A stretch of 64,000 bases of DNA from Xenorhabdus griffiniae (GCF_001028135.1 NZ_LDNM01000016.1:1-64000), one strand, 5' to 3'; positions 43,215 through 56,492 are shown, counted from the first letter of the stretch. The notes: generated by a model from the letters alone, not told the origin. Translations and numbers: made by a program.

Positions 43215-44688
43215 TTTGCGCGATTTATTGGCTCCTTGGGGTGTTGATACACCGGAGCTTCCGCTGCGTGAAATGACATTGGATAGCCGTAAGGCGGCTG
43301 CCGGAGATCTGTTTGTTGCGGTTCAGGGGCATCAGACAGATGGTCGGAAATATATTCCTCAAGCCATCGCTCAAGGTGTCGCGGCGGTAATTGCAGAAGC
43401 AAAAGGGGCAGCGGATAACGGCACAGTGCAGAAAATGCACGGCGTGCCTGTTATCTATCTGGATGATTTAAATGATAAATTATCCGAACTGGCGGGTGAG
43501 TTTTACCAACATCCCGGCAATAAACTGAAATTGGTTGGCGTTACCGGCACCAACGGGAAAACCACAACAACACAACTGTTGGCGCAATGGAGCCAGGGGC
43601 TTGGCGAAACCAGTGCCGTGATGGGAACAGTAGGAAATGGTTTGTTGGGCATGATAGTCCCCAGCGAAAATACGACTGGTTCTGCGGTTGATATTCAGCT
43701 TGATTTACAGCAACTTGCTCATCAAAATGCCACTTTTGTGGCGATGGAAGTCTCTTCACATGGTTTGGTTCAGGGACGCGTGGCCGCATTGCCATTTCAG
43801 GCTGCTATTTTTACTAATTTAAGCCGTGATCACCTTGATTATCATGGCGATATGGAAAGTTACGAAGAGGCCAAATGGCGACTGTTTAGTCACCATAATG
43901 TGAAGCAGAAAATCATCAATGCTGATGATGCGGTTGGGCAGAAGTGGTTGTCCCGTCTGCCGGACGCCGTTGCGGTCTCAATGGAAAGTAATTTGCCGGA
44001 AAATTGGCAGGGGCGTTGGCTATCAGCCAGTGAGGTGCATTATCACGATAAAGGTGCATCCATCACATTTAATTCCAGTTGGGGAAATGGAACGCTCAAT
44101 AGCCCTTTGATGGGCGCGTTCAATGTCAGCAACTTACTTCTGGCGCTTGCCACTTTGTTGTCTCTGGATTATCCCCTGGATAAATTGTTATCGATGGCTT
44201 CTTGTCTGAAACCTGTTTGTGGACGTATGGAAGTTTTTTCTGCTGCTGATCGCCCGACAGTTGTCGTTGATTATGCCCACACGCCTGATGCGTTGGAAAA
44301 AGCATTGTCTGCGGCTCGCCTGCACTGTAAGGGGCAACTCTGGTGTGTATTTGGTTGTGGGGGTGATCGCGACAAAGGTAAACGTCCATTAATGGGCGGC
44401 GTTGCAGAGCAGGGTGCTGATCGTGTGGTTGTCACGGATGATAATCCTCGCAGTGAAGAGCCTCGGGCAATTGTGGCTGATATCCTGCAAGGGTTCATCG
44501 ATCCGGGGCAGGCGATGGCGATTCATGGGCGTGTTGAGGCCGTCACCAGTGCCATTATGCAGGCAAGCGAAGAAGATGTTGTTCTGGTGGCAGGCAAAGG
44601 CCATGAAGATTACCAACTGGTCGGCAATCGTCGTCTGGATTACTCAGATCGCCTGACTGTTGCGCGTTTGTTGGGGGTAATTGCATGA
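43201..44688 (+). CDS. murE: UDP-MurNAc-L-Ala-D-Glu:meso-diaminopimelate ligase
   Basis: ATP-dependent addition of meso-diaminopimelate to the peptidoglycan precursor in the cytoplasm. 495 residues, GTG start inside the 3' end of ftsI, with an overlap indicating coupling. The P-loop is [13 protein letters not shown] near 115. The DNPR motif near 415 ([10 protein letters not shown]) recognises meso-DAP rather than lysine. [16 protein letters not shown] is conserved. Confidence 0.97.
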   Translation: MADRNLRDLLAPWGVDTPELPLREMTLDSRKAAAGDLFVAVQGHQTDGRKYIPQAIAQGVAAVIAEAKGAADNGTVQKMHGVPVIYLDDLNDKLSELAGEFYQHPGNKLKLVGVTGTNGKTTTTQLLAQWSQGLGETSAVMGTVGNGLLGMIVPSENTTGSAVDIQLDLQQLAHQNATFVAMEVSSHGLVQGRVAALPFQAAIFTNLSRDHLDYHGDMESYEEAKWRLFSHHNVKQKIINADDAVGQKWLSRLPDAVAVSMESNLPENWQGRWLSASEVHYHDKGASITFNSSWGNGTLNSPLMGAFNVSNLLLALATLLSLDYPLDKLLSMASCLKPVCGRMEVFSAADRPTVVVDYAHTPDALEKALSAARLHCKGQLWCVFGCGGDRDKGKRPLMGGVAEQGADRVVVTDDNPRSEEPRAIVADILQGFIDPGQAMAIHGRVEAVTSAIMQASEEDVVLVAGKGHEDYQLVGNRRLDYSDRLTVARLLGVIA

Positions 44689-46067
44689 TCCCTCTGACCC
44701 TACAACAATTGGCACAGTTGACGGATGGTTTGTTATATCGCGTTACCGAGCAGCAAGCTGAAACTTTGCCAATTCATACTGTGGAAACGGATAGCCGTAA
44801 CATCGTGCATGGCGGTTTGTTTATTGCCTTAAAAGGGGAAAAATTTGATGCCCACGATTTCGCCGCTGATGTAGTGCAGCAGGGTGCCGGTGTTTTATTG
44901 GTCAGCCGTCGTCTGGATATTGATTGCCCGCAGGTTGTGGTCAAGGACACGCGTCTGGCAATGGGAAAACTCGCGGGCTGGGTTCGTCAGCAAAGTAAAG
45001 CGCGAATTGTGGCTTTAACCGGCTCGTCGGGGAAAACATCCGTAAAAGAGATGACAGCGGCAATCTTGCGTCAGTGTGGAAATACCCTTTATACCGCAGG
45101 CAATTTCAATAATGACATTGGGGTGCCATTGACCCTGTTCAGACTGACTGATGAGCATCAGTTTGCTGTTATTGAACTGGGTGCCAACCATATTGGTGAG
45201 ATTGCTTACACCACGGAAATGACGCATCCTGAAAGCACATTAGTCAATAACCTCTTTTCTGCCCATTTGGCAGGATTTGGCTCTTTAGCGGGGGTGGCAA
45301 AGGCTAAAGGTGAAATCTTTGCCGGTCTTGCTCCGACCGGAACCGCCATAATCAATCTGGATAGCCATGATTGGGAACATTGGCAGCACAGCATTAGCGA
45401 GCAGCAAACCGTATGGCGCTTTTCCGCCTCATCAACGACGGGAGCGGATTTTTACGCGACGGACATTTTAGAACAACCGTTGTCTACGCATTTTTGTCTC
45501 CATAGCCCAATTGGCAGCGTTGAACTGACATTGCCATTGCCGGGCAAACACAATGTTGCCAATGCATTGGCAGCCAGTGCGCTGGCAATTTCTGTTGGTG
45601 CATCACTGGATGATATTCGTACCGGATTATCGGGGTTGAAAGCGGTTGCAGGACGTTTGTTTCCTATCCCTCTGACTGAGGGAAAAGTGATATTAGACGA
45701 CACCTATAATGCGAATCCCGGCTCCATGATTGCGGCGGCGAATGTGCTGGCGAAGATGTCCGGTTATCGGATCATGGTTGTTGGTGACATGGGCGAGCTG
45801 GGGGAGCAGGCGATTGAGTGCCATCGTGAGGTGGGTGAAGCCGTGGCATCGACAAATATAGATAAGGTTCTCAGCGTCGGGGCTTTCAGTGCCCATATTA
45901 GTGACGCGAGTGGTCGGGGGCAGCATTTTGCGAACAAGGCTGAATTAGTTGCAGCGCTGCTTCCTTTATTGGAACAACAAGAAATGATTTCCCTATTAAT
46001 TAAAGGTTCACGCAGTGCCGCGATGGAAGAGGTAGTGAACGTACTGAAGGAGAACTTCCAATGTTAG
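44685..46067 (+). CDS. murF: UDP-MurNAc-tripeptide:D-Ala-D-Ala ligase
   Basis: Adds D-Ala-D-Ala to complete the UDP-MurNAc-pentapeptide. 460 residues; start overlaps murE by 4 bp. P-loop [14 protein letters not shown] near 109, [14 protein letters not shown] near 140 and [13 protein letters not shown] near 340 are the Mur ligase and MurF motifs. It ends 7 bp inside mraY. Confidence 0.96.
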   Translation: MIPLTLQQLAQLTDGLLYRVTEQQAETLPIHTVETDSRNIVHGGLFIALKGEKFDAHDFAADVVQQGAGVLLVSRRLDIDCPQVVVKDTRLAMGKLAGWVRQQSKARIVALTGSSGKTSVKEMTAAILRQCGNTLYTAGNFNNDIGVPLTLFRLTDEHQFAVIELGANHIGEIAYTTEMTHPESTLVNNLFSAHLAGFGSLAGVAKAKGEIFAGLAPTGTAIINLDSHDWEHWQHSISEQQTVWRFSASSTTGADFYATDILEQPLSTHFCLHSPIGSVELTLPLPGKHNVANALAASALAISVGASLDDIRTGLSGLKAVAGRLFPIPLTEGKVILDDTYNANPGSMIAAANVLAKMSGYRIMVVGDMGELGEQAIECHREVGEAVASTNIDKVLSVGAFSAHISDASGRGQHFANKAELVAALLPLLEQQEMISLLIKGSRSAAMEEVVNVLKENFQC

Positions 46068-47143
46068 TTTGGCTGGCCGAATATTTGGTTAAGTATCACA
46101 CGGGCTTTAACGTCTTCTCTTATTTGACGTTCAGAGCCATCGTCGGCTTGCTTACTGCATTATTCATCGCGCTATGGATGGGACCAACTTTGATCGCTTA
46201 TCTGCAAAAATTGCAGATAGGTCAAGTTGTACGCGACAACGGCCCTGAATCCCATTTTAGCAAGCGTGGGACACCGACAATGGGAGGGTTGTTGATTTTA
46301 TTCTCCATCACGAGTTCTGTGCTGCTGTGGGCTCGTCTGGATAATCCTTATGTCTGGTGTGTCTTACTTGTTTTAGTCGGTTATGGCGTCGTCGGGTTTG
46401 TGGATGACTACCGCAAAGTAGTGCGTAAGGATACCAAGGGGCTAATTGCGCGTTGGAAATATTTCTGGCAATCCGTTATTGCATTGGGTGTTGCGTTTGC
46501 TATGTACAGCATCGGCAAAGAGACAGCGGCAACACAACTAGTCGTACCATTCTTCAAAGAGGTTATGCCACAACTGGGCTTGCTTTACATTCTGCTGACT
46601 TATTTTGTGATTGTCGGAACCAGTAACGCGGTGAACCTGACGGATGGATTAGATGGTCTCGCCATTATGCCGACAGTACTTGTTGCAGCAGGGTTTGCTT
46701 TGGTGGCATGGGCGACAGGTAACGTGAATTTTGCGAACTACCTGCATATCCCTTATTTGAGCCATGCAGGTGAACTGGTGATTGTCTGTACTGCGATTGT
46801 CGGCGCCGGGCTGGGTTTCTTGTGGTTCAACACTTATCCGGCGCAAGTGTTTATGGGCGATGTTGGTTCATTGGCTCTGGGTGGAGCATTGGGAACCATT
46901 GCCGTATTACTGCGCCAGGAGTTCCTGCTGATCATCATGGGCGGGGTTTTTGTGGTGGAAACGTTGTCGGTCATTTTGCAGGTTGGATCATTCAAACTGC
47001 GTGGACAGCGCATTTTCCGTATGGCACCGATTCACCATCACTATGAATTGAAAGGTTGGCCGGAGCCACGCGTTATCGTGCGCTTTTGGATTATTTCCTT
47101 GATGCTGGTGTTGATTGGTCTGGCAACGCTGAAGGTACGTTAA
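46061..47143 (+). CDS. mraY: Phospho-MurNAc-pentapeptide transferase
   Basis: Integral inner-membrane enzyme transferring phospho-MurNAc-pentapeptide to undecaprenyl phosphate, forming lipid I. 360 residues with about ten transmembrane helices. The catalytic Asp pair appears in FVDDYRKV near 115, with [10 protein letters not shown] near 190, and the conserved histidines in [15 protein letters not shown] near 320. Confidence 0.97.
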   Translation: MLVWLAEYLVKYHTGFNVFSYLTFRAIVGLLTALFIALWMGPTLIAYLQKLQIGQVVRDNGPESHFSKRGTPTMGGLLILFSITSSVLLWARLDNPYVWCVLLVLVGYGVVGFVDDYRKVVRKDTKGLIARWKYFWQSVIALGVAFAMYSIGKETAATQLVVPFFKEVMPQLGLLYILLTYFVIVGTSNAVNLTDGLDGLAIMPTVLVAAGFALVAWATGNVNFANYLHIPYLSHAGELVIVCTAIVGAGLGFLWFNTYPAQVFMGDVGSLALGGALGTIAVLLRQEFLLIIMGGVFVVETLSVILQVGSFKLRGQRIFRMAPIHHHYELKGWPEPRVIVRFWIISLMLVLIGLATLKVR

Positions 47144-47145
47144 TC

Positions 47146-48456
47146 ATGACAGAATACAAGGGTAAAAAAGTCGTCATCGTTGGGTTAGGGCTGACAGGTC
47201 TGTCCTGCATTGACTTTTTTATTACACGTGGCGTGATCCCGCGTGTGATGGATACCCGTATAGTGCCACCGGGCAGCGATAAGCTGCCTGATAGCGTCGA
47301 ATGTCACACAGGCAGCCTGAACAAACAAGGGTTGATGGAGGCCGATTTAATCGTTGCCAGCCCGGGCATTGCCCTGGCAACGCCTGAATTGCAAGCGGCG
47401 GCTGATGCGGGTGTTGAAATTATCGGCGATATTGAGCTGTTTTGCCGCGAAGCGACTGCGCCGATCGTTGCCATTACAGGTTCAAATGGTAAAAGCACCG
47501 TGACCACTCTGGTTGGCGAAATGGCGAAAGCGGCGGGGTGGCAGGTTGGTGTGGGGGGCAACATTGGTGTCCCGGCACTGGAATTGCTGAAACAGCCTTG
47601 TCAGCTCTATGTATTGGAGCTGTCCAGTTTCCAGCTTGAAACAACATATAGCTTGAAAGCTGCGGCAGCGACGGTACTGAATGTAACCGAAGATCACATG
47701 GTTCGTTATCCCAAAGGGTTGGCACAGTATCGGGCAGCGAAGTTGCACATTTACAATCAGGCAAAAACGTGTGTGGTCAATGAACAGGATGCGCTGACAT
47801 TACCAGAAACAGGCAAAGATAGCCGTTGTATCAGCTTTGGTGTGGATAGCGGTGATTATCGGCTTGATAGTGAACAGCAACAACTGGTGGTCAATCAACA
47901 TCCGGTGCTGGCAACCCGTGAAATGCAGTTGGCCGGGCTACATAACTATACCAATGGCTTGGCAGCGTTAGCACTGGCAGATGCTGTAGGCATTCCTCGT
48001 GCGGCCAGCCTTCAGGCTTTACGTACCTGTGCCGGGCTGGAACACCGTTTTCAGGTGATTCACATGAGAAAGGGGGTTCGTTGGGTGAATGATTCTAAGG
48101 CGACCAACGTCGGCAGCACCCAGGCGGCACTTAGTGGATTGAGGCCGGAAGGGACACTCTATCTTTTATTGGGGGGAGATGGAAAAGCGGCAGATTTTAC
48201 CCCACTGAAACCCTATATATCAGGGGAACATATTCGCCTTTACTGTTTTGGTCGTGATGGCGGGCAGCTAGCACAATTGCGCCCGGAAATTGCAACACTG
48301 ACGGAAACAATGGAACAGGCGATGAGAGAAATTGCCCCCAAGCTGGTTTCTGGCGACATGGTATTGCTGTCACCCGCTTGTGCGAGCTTCGATCAATTCA
48401 ATGGTTTTGAACATCGTGGTCATGAATTTGCCCGTTTGGCAGAGGAGTTAGGCTGA
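47146..48456 (+). CDS. murD: UDP-MurNAc-L-alanine:D-glutamate ligase
   Basis: Adds D-glutamate to UDP-MurNAc-L-Ala. 436 residues from ATG 47146 (TTAATC spacing after the mraY stop); an in-frame start inside mraY at 47056 would add 30 residues and is rejected. N-terminal Rossmann-like [14 protein letters not shown]-loop [13 protein letters not shown] near 108, and C-terminal [12 protein letters not shown] motif are present. The TGA overlaps the ftsW ATG. Confidence 0.96.
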   Translation: MTEYKGKKVVIVGLGLTGLSCIDFFITRGVIPRVMDTRIVPPGSDKLPDSVECHTGSLNKQGLMEADLIVASPGIALATPELQAAADAGVEIIGDIELFCREATAPIVAITGSNGKSTVTTLVGEMAKAAGWQVGVGGNIGVPALELLKQPCQLYVLELSSFQLETTYSLKAAAATVLNVTEDHMVRYPKGLAQYRAAKLHIYNQAKTCVVNEQDALTLPETGKDSRCISFGVDSGDYRLDSEQQQLVVNQHPVLATREMQLAGLHNYTNGLAALALADAVGIPRAASLQALRTCAGLEHRFQVIHMRKGVRWVNDSKATNVGSTQAALSGLRPEGTLYLLLGGDGKAADFTPLKPYISGEHIRLYCFGRDGGQLAQLRPEIATLTETMEQAMREIAPKLVSGDMVLLSPACASFDQFNGFEHRGHEFARLAEELG

Positions 48457-49649
48457 TGACCATTCCGGGCCTTGGTAAATTTAAAACTTGGTTGACGGGA
48501 AATGTGGAAGCCGATGCCACAGATACCGTTATGTATGATCGTACCCTGGTCTGGATGATATTAGGGTTGGCTGTGATTGGCTTTGTCATGGTGACGTCGG
48601 CATCAATGCCCGTTGGACAGCGCCTTGCCCAGGATCCTTTTATCTTTGCACGACGTGATGCCATTTATTTGTCACTGTGTTTTTTCTTGTCCCTGATTAC
48701 GTTGCGCATTCCGATGGATTTCTGGCAGCGTTACAGCAACGTCATGTTATTAGTAACAATCATGATGCTGGTTGTGGTGCTGTTTGTGGGAAGTTCAGTC
48801 AATGGGGCGTCACGTTGGGTAGCGATAGGCCCGTTACGTATTCAGCCAGCGGAATTGTCGAAACTATCACTCTTTTGTTATCTCTCCAGCTATTTGGTTA
48901 GAAAAGTTGAGGAAGTCAGAAACAACTTCTGGGGATTTTTCAAACCGATGGGTGTCATGGTTGCATTGGCGATATTGTTGCTGGCACAGCCTGATTTGGG
49001 GACCGTGGTTGTGTTATTTGTGACAACTTTGGCACTGCTATTTCTGGCCGGCGCGAAATTGTGGCAGTTCCTTGCCATTATTGGTTGCGGAATATTTGCC
49101 GTGTGCGTACTGATTGTTGCTGAACCTTACCGTATACGCAGGGTGACCTCTTTCCTGGATCCGTGGGAAGATCCTTTTGGCAGTGGTTATCAGTTAACCC
49201 AATCGTTAATGGCATTTGGTCGTGGCGACTTTTTTGGGCAAGGGCTGGGAAATTCAGTCCAAAAACTTGAATATCTGCCGGAAGCCCACACTGACTTTAT
49301 TTTCTCCATTCTGGCCGAAGAATTGGGTTATTTCGGTGTGGTTTTAGTGCTGGCAATGGTATTCTTCGTCGCTTTCCGCGCAATGATGATCGGTCGTCGG
49401 GCATTGCAACTTAATCAACGGTTTTCTGGCTTTTTGGCTTGTGCCATCGGCATATGGTTCAGCTTTCAGGCGTTCATTAACGTTGGTGCGGCGGCAGGTA
49501 TGCTGCCAACCAAAGGATTAACATTACCTTTAGTCAGTTACGGTGGCTCTAGTTTGATCGTGATGTCAACGGCCATCGTCTTGTTGTTGCGCATTGATTA
49601 TGAAGTCCGTCTGGCAAAAGCACAGGCGTTTGTAAGGAGCCCTAAATGA
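48456..49649 (+). CDS. ftsW: Septal peptidoglycan glycosyltransferase FtsW
   Basis: SEDS-family polytopic membrane protein that polymerises septal glycan strands together with FtsI. 397 residues with about ten transmembrane helices. The signature [16 protein letters not shown] near 350 and the catalytic-region segment [16 protein letters not shown] near 277 are intact. Overlaps murD by 1 bp and murG by 4 bp. Confidence 0.96.
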   Translation: MTIPGLGKFKTWLTGNVEADATDTVMYDRTLVWMILGLAVIGFVMVTSASMPVGQRLAQDPFIFARRDAIYLSLCFFLSLITLRIPMDFWQRYSNVMLLVTIMMLVVVLFVGSSVNGASRWVAIGPLRIQPAELSKLSLFCYLSSYLVRKVEEVRNNFWGFFKPMGVMVALAILLLAQPDLGTVVVLFVTTLALLFLAGAKLWQFLAIIGCGIFAVCVLIVAEPYRIRRVTSFLDPWEDPFGSGYQLTQSLMAFGRGDFFGQGLGNSVQKLEYLPEAHTDFIFSILAEELGYFGVVLVLAMVFFVAFRAMMIGRRALQLNQRFSGFLACAIGIWFSFQAFINVGAAAGMLPTKGLTLPLVSYGGSSLIVMSTAIVLLLRIDYEVRLAKAQAFVRSPK

Positions 49650-50731
49650 GTGGCAATAACCGGCGTTTAATGGTGATGGCGGGTGGTACGGGCGGCCATG
49701 TGTTCCCCGGGCTGGCCGTTGCCCACCATTTAAAAGAGCAGGGGTGGGATATTCGCTGGTTGGGAACTGCGGATCGCATGGAAGCTGATTTAGTGCCGAA
49801 GCATGGCATTGATATCGAATTTATTCAGATTTCAGGTTTGCGGGGCAAGGGGATCAAAGCGTTGCTTGCGGCCCCAATGCGAATTTTTAAGGCCATTCGA
49901 CAGGCAAAAGCCATTATGCGTCGTTATCAGCCTGATGTTGTGCTGGGGATGGGTGGCTATGTCTCTGGGCCTGGTGGTATAGCGGCCTGGTTGTGTGGCA
50001 TTCCGGTTGTACTGCATGAGCAGAATGGTATTGCGGGGCTGACGAATCGCTGGTTAGCCAAAATTGCCAAAACAGTTTTACAGGCATTTCCAGGGGCATT
50101 CCCTGATGCGCCGGTTGTTGGCAATCCTGTAAGGGAGGATGTATTGGCATTGCCAGAGCCGATACAGCGTTTGGCCGGGCGTAAAGGGCCTGTCCGGGTA
50201 CTGGTTATTGGCGGTAGTCAGGGAGCAAGAGTCCTGAACCAAACTATGCCGGAAGTCGCTGCTCGCTTAGGCGATAAAATCACTTTATGGCATCAGGCAG
50301 GCAAGGGTGCCAGGGAAGAGACGCAGAAACAATATGACAATTCGGTTAAATCTGAATTCAAAGTGACTGAATTTATTGATGATATGGCGCAGGCCTATGC
50401 GTGGGCTGATATTGTCGTATGTCGTTCTGGTGCACTCACGGTCAGTGAGGTTTCCGCCGCAGGCTTACCGGCGATTTTTGTTCCTTTCCAGCATAAAGAT
50501 CGCCAGCAATATTGGAATGCCTTGCCACTGGAAAAAGCGGGAGCTGCAAAGATACTCGAACAGCCCGAATTTACGGTTGATGCTGTCGTAGGCTTATTAA
50601 TTCAGTGGCAACGCCCACAATTGCTGGAAATGGCAGAAAAAGCACGCTCAGTAGCCATCATTAATGCAACTGAGCGTGTAGCAGCAGCGTTGAACGATGC
50701 TGTAGAGAATCCTTCAGGCCGTTCCAGGTAG
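49646..50731 (+). CDS. murG: UDP-GlcNAc:lipid I N-acetylglucosamine transferase
   Basis: Peripheral inner-membrane GT28 glycosyltransferase forming lipid II. 361 residues. The N-terminal [14 protein letters not shown] near 11 and the C-terminal UDP-GlcNAc motif [20 protein letters not shown] near 263 are present. Starts within the end of ftsW and is followed by murC after 36 bp. Confidence 0.97.
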   Translation: MSGNNRRLMVMAGGTGGHVFPGLAVAHHLKEQGWDIRWLGTADRMEADLVPKHGIDIEFIQISGLRGKGIKALLAAPMRIFKAIRQAKAIMRRYQPDVVLGMGGYVSGPGGIAAWLCGIPVVLHEQNGIAGLTNRWLAKIAKTVLQAFPGAFPDAPVVGNPVREDVLALPEPIQRLAGRKGPVRVLVIGGSQGARVLNQTMPEVAARLGDKITLWHQAGKGAREETQKQYDNSVKSEFKVTEFIDDMAQAYAWADIVVCRSGALTVSEVSAAGLPAIFVPFQHKDRQQYWNALPLEKAGAAKILEQPEFTVDAVVGLLIQWQRPQLLEMAEKARSVAIINATERVAAALNDAVENPSGRSR

Positions 50732-50767
50732 AACGGTGATGTAAACATAACGAGTGAAGATTAAAAC

Positions 50768-52243
50768 GTGAATACACAACAGTTGGCGAAATTAAGAGCT
50801 TCAGTGCCTGAAATGAGAAAAGTCAGGCATATCCACTTTGTTGGCATTGGCGGTGCTGGCATGGGTGGTATCGCCGAGGTGTTGGCTAATGAAGGTTATC
50901 AGATAAGTGGTTCTGATCTGGCCCCCAATCCTGTCACACAGCAATTGATCGCACTGGGTGCAACTATTTATTTCAATCACCGTCCAGAAAATGTGCGGGA
51001 CGCCAGTGTCGTCGTGGCATCCACGGCCATTTCGGCAGAAAACCCCGAAATTGTGGCGGCGCGTGAAGCGAGGATCCCCGTGATCCGCCGTGCGGAAATG
51101 CTTGCAGAGCTTATGCGTTATCGCCACGGTATTGCGATTGCGGGAACGCATGGAAAAACCACGACGACGGCGATGATTGCTGGCATTTATGCGCAGGCGG
51201 GGCTTGATCCTACCTTTGTGAATGGTGGGTTAGTCAAAGCGGCGGGTACACATGCTCGGTTAGGTAGCAGCCGCTATCTGATTGCAGAAGCAGATGAAAG
51301 TGATGCTTCATTCTTGCACTTGCAACCCATGATGGCGGTTGTCACTAATATTGAAGCTGACCACATGGATACCTATCAGGGTGATTTTGAAAACCTAAAG
51401 CAAACGTTCGTTAATTTCCTGCATAACCTGCCATTTTATGGGCGTGCGGTTATGTGTATTGACGATCCTGTCGTGAAAGAACTGGTTCCCCGAATTGGGC
51501 GTTATATCACGACCTACGGTTTCAGTGAGGAAGCAGACGTTCGTATTACTCACTATGAGCAAAAAGGGGCTCAGGGATTTTTCACCATCAGCCGAACTGA
51601 TTTGCCGGATTTGCATGTGATCTTAAATGCCCCCGGCCGCCACAATGCGCTGAATGCAACTGCCGCAGTTGCCGTGGCAACAGAAGAAGGCATTGATGAT
51701 ACCGCTATTCTGGCGTCACTGGCTGAGTTTCAGGGAACCGGACGCCGTTTTGATTTTCTGGGGAATTTTCCTCTTAAACATATCAATGGCAAAGAAGGGA
51801 GAGTGATGCTAGTTGATGATTATGGTCATCATCCAACAGAAGTTGATGCCACGATTAAAGCGGCACGAGCGGGTTGGGGGGATAAGCGTATTGTCATGGT
51901 ATTCCAGCCACACCGTTATACCAGAACGCGTGATTTATATGATGATTTTGCCAATGTTCTGAGTCAGGTAGATGTTCTATTAATGTTGGATGTGTATGCC
52001 GCTGGTGAAACGCCGATCCCAGGCGCGGATAGCCGTTCTTTATGCCGTACTATCCGCAGTCGTGGCAAGTTGGACCCGATTTTTGTATCAGAACCTGAAC
52101 AAGTTTCAACCATTCTGTCACAGGTGATAGAAAACAATGACTTAGTTTTGGTACAGGGTGCCGGCAATATCGGTAAAATAGCGCGCAATTTGGCTGAAAC
52201 AAAATTGCAGCCATCTTTTTATGAGGGAGGACATCATGGCTGA
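50768..52243 (+). CDS. murC: UDP-MurNAc:L-alanine ligase
   Basis: Adds L-alanine to UDP-MurNAc, the first Mur ligase step. 491 residues, GTG start. Motifs: [17 protein letters not shown] near 24, P-loop [15 protein letters not shown] near 126, [13 protein letters not shown] near 176 and [14 protein letters not shown] near 350. Its end overlaps the ribosome binding site and start of ddlB (ATG 52236). Confidence 0.97.
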   Translation: MNTQQLAKLRASVPEMRKVRHIHFVGIGGAGMGGIAEVLANEGYQISGSDLAPNPVTQQLIALGATIYFNHRPENVRDASVVVASTAISAENPEIVAAREARIPVIRRAEMLAELMRYRHGIAIAGTHGKTTTTAMIAGIYAQAGLDPTFVNGGLVKAAGTHARLGSSRYLIAEADESDASFLHLQPMMAVVTNIEADHMDTYQGDFENLKQTFVNFLHNLPFYGRAVMCIDDPVVKELVPRIGRYITTYGFSEEADVRITHYEQKGAQGFFTISRTDLPDLHVILNAPGRHNALNATAAVAVATEEGIDDTAILASLAEFQGTGRRFDFLGNFPLKHINGKEGRVMLVDDYGHHPTEVDATIKAARAGWGDKRIVMVFQPHRYTRTRDLYDDFANVLSQVDVLLMLDVYAAGETPIPGADSRSLCRTIRSRGKLDPIFVSEPEQVSTILSQVIENNDLVLVQGAGNIGKIARNLAETKLQPSFYEGGHHG

Positions 52244-53156
52244 TAAAGTTGCTGTTCTGTTGGGCGGAACTTCCGCTGAACGCGAAGTTTCATTGCAATC
52301 AGGACATGCGGTTGTGGCAGGGCTGAAGGAAGCAGGCATTAATGCTTATTCAATTGATACAAAAGACTTTGATGTGACTAAACTCAAAGAGGAAGGATTC
52401 AATAAAGTCTTTATCGCACTGCATGGTCGCGGTGGTGAAGATGGTACGTTGCAAGGTTTGTTGGAGTTTTTGCAAATTTCTTATACCGGCAGCGGAGTGA
52501 TGGCATCAGCCTTGTCAATGGATAAATTGCGCACAAAACAACTCTGGCTGGGCGCAAAACTGCCTATTGCACCTTATGTCGTCATTAATTCTCTAAAATT
52601 TGAACAACTTAATGATTTTCAACTCAAAGAGTATGTTCAAGAATTAGGTCTGCCATTAATGATTAAACCGAATCTGGAAGGCTCCAGCGTAGGGATGACT
52701 AAGGTGAGTGAATATGCCGAATTGCGTAGCGCATTGGCGCTGGCATTTCAATACGATACTGATGTGTTGGTTGAAAAATGGCTTTTTGGCCCTGAATATA
52801 CCGTCGGATTTTTAGGGGATGAAGCTCTTCCTTCTATCCGTATTCAGGCTCCAGATACATTTTATGATTATGATGCGAAATATATTTCCAACCAAACACA
52901 ATATTTTTGTCCAAGCGGCTTGAGTGCAGAAAAAGAACAAGAGCTATTAGATATCGCCTCAAAGGCGTATAAAGCGCTGGGATGTCATGGCTGGGGGCGA
53001 GTCGATATCATGGACGATGGGAATGGTAATTTCTACCTGTTGGAAGCGAATACGTCCCCGGGCATGACCAGCCATAGCCTTGTGCCAACTGCTGCGCGTC
53101 AGGCTGGATTAAGTTTTTCTCAACTCGTCGTGAGAATTTTGGAGTTGGCTGATTAA
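52236..53156 (+). CDS. ddlB: D-alanine-D-alanine ligase B
   Basis: ATP-grasp ligase making D-Ala-D-Ala for MurF. 306 residues from ATG 52236, which follows GAGGGAGG and matches the E. coli DdlB length. [14 protein letters not shown] near 10, [16 protein letters not shown] near 143 and [15 protein letters not shown] near 271 are the family signatures. One base separates it from ftsQ. Confidence 0.97.
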   Translation: MADKVAVLLGGTSAEREVSLQSGHAVVAGLKEAGINAYSIDTKDFDVTKLKEEGFNKVFIALHGRGGEDGTLQGLLEFLQISYTGSGVMASALSMDKLRTKQLWLGAKLPIAPYVVINSLKFEQLNDFQLKEYVQELGLPLMIKPNLEGSSVGMTKVSEYAELRSALALAFQYDTDVLVEKWLFGPEYTVGFLGDEALPSIRIQAPDTFYDYDAKYISNQTQYFCPSGLSAEKEQELLDIASKAYKALGCHGWGRVDIMDDGNGNFYLLEANTSPGMTSHSLVPTAARQAGLSFSQLVVRILELAD

Positions 53157-53157
53157 T

Positions 53158-53973
53158 ATGTCGCAGGCAGCCCGGAATGGCCGGGAGCGGGAGGGTGAAA
53201 TACAGCGATTTCGTCCTAGTAATGGTTACTACCTGGCAGGGATTATCTTTTTCTTGATGGTCGTCGGCATCATCATATGGGGGGGCTGGATGACACTGGA
53301 CTGGATGAAAGATCCTAGCAGATTACCACTCTCAAAGCTGGTACTGACTGGTGAGCGCCATTACACCACGAATGATGACGTAAGACAGACTATTTTATCC
53401 CTGGGTTCTCCCGGGACATTTATGACTCAGGATGTCAACGTCATTCAGGAAAAGATTGAACAATTGCCATGGATCCGGCAGGTCACTGTTCGCAAACAAT
53501 GGCCTGATGAACTTAAAATACATCTGGTAGAATACGTACCTTATGCGCGCTGGAATGATACCCGACTGTTGGATGCCGAAGGCCGGGTATTTAGCTTACC
53601 TATAGAGCGCAGTGCAAATGACCAGTATCCGATGTTGTATGGGCCAGAAGGCAAAGAAAAAGACGCATTGAATGAGTACCACACAATGGCGACTTTTCTT
53701 GAAAAACACCAGATGAAACTGAAAGCAGTGATCATGACAGCGCGTAATTCCTGGCAACTGATATTGGATAACGATATCCGTTTAGAGCTAGGAAATCGAG
53801 AGAAAATAGAACGAATGAAACGTTTTGTTGAACTTTATCCTGTGTTGTTGAGAAACACTGAAAAACGTGTGGCCTATGTTGACCTACGTTATGACAGTGG
53901 TGCTGCGGTAGGTTGGGCGCCTTTATTAACTGATACGCCGGTTTCAATGAGCAGGCAAGAAAACAAACAGTGA
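53158..53973 (+). CDS. ftsQ: Cell division protein FtsQ
   Basis: Bitopic inner-membrane divisome protein linking early and late division proteins through FtsB-FtsL. 271 residues. A short cytoplasmic arm precedes one transmembrane helix (about 22-43), a POTRA domain ([19 protein letters not shown] near 58) and the beta domain. Ends with ATGA-type overlap region before ftsA. Confidence 0.95.
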   Translation: MSQAARNGREREGEIQRFRPSNGYYLAGIIFFLMVVGIIIWGGWMTLDWMKDPSRLPLSKLVLTGERHYTTNDDVRQTILSLGSPGTFMTQDVNVIQEKIEQLPWIRQVTVRKQWPDELKIHLVEYVPYARWNDTRLLDAEGRVFSLPIERSANDQYPMLYGPEGKEKDALNEYHTMATFLEKHQMKLKAVIMTARNSWQLILDNDIRLELGNREKIERMKRFVELYPVLLRNTEKRVAYVDLRYDSGAAVGWAPLLTDTPVSMSRQENKQ

Positions 53974-54005
53974 CTGGTAATAATACAGAGACAGGCAGAA
54001 TAACG

Positions 54006-55262
54006 ATGATCAAATCAACGGACAGAAAATTAGTAGTTGGCCTTGAAATCGGTACAGCAAAGGTATCTGCCCTGGTTGGTGAAATTCTGCCCGATGGTAT
54101 GGTTAATATTATCGGAGTAGGAAGTTGCCCATCCCGCGGCATGGACAAAGGCGGTGTCAACGATCTTGAGTCGGTTGTTAAGTGCGTACAGCGTGCCATT
54201 GATCAGGCTGAACTCATGGCGGATTGCCAGATATCTTCAATCTATCTGGCGCTTTCCGGCAAACATATTAGTTGCCAGAACGAAATTGGTATGGTGCCGG
54301 TTTCAGAAGAAGAAGTTACACAGGATGATGTGGACAGTGTTGTCCATACAGCTAAGTCAGTTCGTGTTCGTGATGAACACCGTATTTTGCATGTGATCCC
54401 ACAGGAATACGCGATTGACTATCAGGAAGGGATCAAAAATCCGGTTGGACTCTCTGGTGTGCGTATGCAGGCAAAAGTCCACTTGATTACCTGCCATAAC
54501 GACATGGCGAAAAACATTGTAAAAGCTGTTGAACGTTGTGGATTGAAAGTTGATCAACTTATTTTTGCAGGATTGGCAGCAAGTTATGCTGTGTTAACAG
54601 AAGATGAACGTGAATTGGGCGTCTGTGTCGTTGATATCGGCGGCGGGACGATGGATATCGCTGTATATACTGGCGGTGCATTGCGTCATACCAAGGTGAT
54701 TCCTTATGCAGGCAATGTGGTGACCAGTGATATCGCTTATGCGTTTGGTACTCCTCCCAGTGATGCTGAAACCATCAAGGTTCGTCACGGCTGCGCATTG
54801 GGTTCGATAGTAAGTAAGGATGAAAGTGTAGAAGTTCCAAGCGTGGGAGGACGCCCTCCTCGTAGCTTGCAACGTCAAACACTGGCTGAAGTTATCGAAC
54901 CCCGTTATACCGAACTGCTGAATTTAGTTAATGATGAAATATTGCGATTGCAGGAGCAATTGCGGCAGCAGGGAGTGAAACACCACCTGGCGGCAGGGAT
55001 TGTCCTGACTGGGGGAGGAGCCCAAATTGATGGTCTGGCCGAATGCGCTCAACGGGTATTTCATACCCAGGTTCGCATTGGCCGCCCTCTGAACATCACT
55101 GGATTGACAGATTATGTGCAGGAGCCTTGCTACTCAACAGCGGTTGGACTTCTGCATTATGGCAAAGAATCCCACCTTGGCGGAGATTCCGATGCCGATA
55201 AAAGAACGTCAGTGAGTGGCTGGTTTAAGAAAGTCAGCCACTGGCTGAAAAAAGAATTTTGA
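54006..55262 (+). CDS. ftsA: Cell division protein FtsA
   Basis: Actin-like ATPase tethering FtsZ to the membrane. 418 residues from ATG 54006 (MIKSTDRKLVVGLEIG); an in-frame GTG at 53970 would add 12 residues and is less likely. VVDIGGGTMDIAVYTGGAL near 205 and VLTGGGAQIDGLAECA near 335 are the actin-family phosphate motifs. The C-terminal amphipathic membrane helix GWFKKVSHWLKKEF is intact. Confidence 0.96.
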   Translation: MIKSTDRKLVVGLEIGTAKVSALVGEILPDGMVNIIGVGSCPSRGMDKGGVNDLESVVKCVQRAIDQAELMADCQISSIYLALSGKHISCQNEIGMVPVSEEEVTQDDVDSVVHTAKSVRVRDEHRILHVIPQEYAIDYQEGIKNPVGLSGVRMQAKVHLITCHNDMAKNIVKAVERCGLKVDQLIFAGLAASYAVLTEDERELGVCVVDIGGGTMDIAVYTGGALRHTKVIPYAGNVVTSDIAYAFGTPPSDAETIKVRHGCALGSIVSKDESVEVPSVGGRPPRSLQRQTLAEVIEPRYTELLNLVNDEILRLQEQLRQQGVKHHLAAGIVLTGGGAQIDGLAECAQRVFHTQVRIGRPLNITGLTDYVQEPCYSTAVGLLHYGKESHLGGDSDADKRTSVSGWFKKVSHWLKKEF

Positions 55263-55328
55263 TTTTTTATACAGAGACCATGACAAAGTCGCAGGTCTCG
55301 TTATAAAGGCACAAAACGGAGAGAAATT

Positions 55329-56492
55329 ATGTTTGAACCACTGGAATTAACCAACGACGCGGTGATTAAAGTCATCGGCGTCGGCGGCGGCGGCGGTAAT
55401 GCTGTGGAGCACATGGTGCGTGAGCGCATTGAAGGTGTTGACTTCTTTGCTGTTAACACGGACGCTCAGGCACTGCGTAAGACGGCTGTTGGTCAGACTA
55501 TCCAGATTGGCAACGGCATTACAAAAGGATTAGGCGCTGGTGCGAACCCGGAAGTTGGTCGTACTGCGGCGGAAGAAGACCGCGAATCACTGCGTACAGC
55601 ACTGGAAGGTGCAGACATGGTGTTTATTGCCGCTGGTATGGGAGGTGGCACGGGAACGGGTGCTGCCCCTGTTGTAGCCGAAATTGCCAAAGAGCTTGGC
55701 ATTTTGACCGTTGCCGTTGTCACTAAGCCATTTAATTTCGAAGGCAAAAAACGGATGGCCTTCGCGGAACAAGGGATCACTGAACTGTCCAAGCATGTGG
55801 ACTCACTGATCACGATTCCAAATGACAAATTATTGAAAGTCCTGGGACGAGGTATTTCTCTGTTGGATGCATTCGGTGCAGCCAATGATGTTCTGAAAGG
55901 CGCGGTTCAGGGGATTGCCGAACTGATCACCCGCCCAGGACTGATGAACGTTGACTTCGCTGACGTTCGTACCGTGATGTCGGAAATGGGTTATGCCATG
56001 ATGGGTTCAGGTATTGCACAAGGTGAAGATCGTGCGGAAGAAGCCGCAGAGATGGCTATCTCCAGCCCACTGCTGGAAGATATTGATCTTTCTGGTGCCC
56101 GTGGCGTTTTGGTTAACATCACAGCGGGCTTTGACCTGCGTTTGGATGAGTTTGAAACCGTTGGTAACACAATCCGTGCATTTGCTTCTGATAATGCAAC
56201 GGTGGTTATCGGGACATCACTGGATCCAGATATGAATGATGAGCTGCGTGTAACCGTTGTGGCAACAGGCATTGGCATGGACAAACGCCCAGAAATCACC
56301 CTGGTGACCAATAATAAAGCTCCTCAGACAAATCCGATGGAGCGCCGTTACCAGCAGATATCTGGCGGAATCTCTTCATTGTCTGATGAGAACAAAACGG
56401 TAGCAAAAGTCGTCAATGACCAAAATGCACATACGGGCAAAGAGCCTGATTATCTGGACATTCCTGCATTTTTGCGTAAGCAGGCTGATTAA
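55329..56492 (+). CDS. ftsZ: Cell division protein FtsZ
   Basis: Tubulin-like GTPase forming the Z ring. 387 residues. The GTP-binding motif [16 protein letters not shown] near 104, the early [15 protein letters not shown] segment, and the C-terminal FtsA/ZipA-binding peptide [14 protein letters not shown] are present. GGAGAGAAATT precedes the ATG. Separated from ftsA by 66 bp. Confidence 0.98.
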   Translation: MFEPLELTNDAVIKVIGVGGGGGNAVEHMVRERIEGVDFFAVNTDAQALRKTAVGQTIQIGNGITKGLGAGANPEVGRTAAEEDRESLRTALEGADMVFIAAGMGGGTGTGAAPVVAEIAKELGILTVAVVTKPFNFEGKKRMAFAEQGITELSKHVDSLITIPNDKLLKVLGRGISLLDAFGAANDVLKGAVQGIAELITRPGLMNVDFADVRTVMSEMGYAMMGSGIAQGEDRAEEAAEMAISSPLLEDIDLSGARGVLVNITAGFDLRLDEFETVGNTIRAFASDNATVVIGTSLDPDMNDELRVTVVATGIGMDKRPEITLVTNNKAPQTNPMERRYQQISGGISSLSDENKTVAKVVNDQNAHTGKEPDYLDIPAFLRKQAD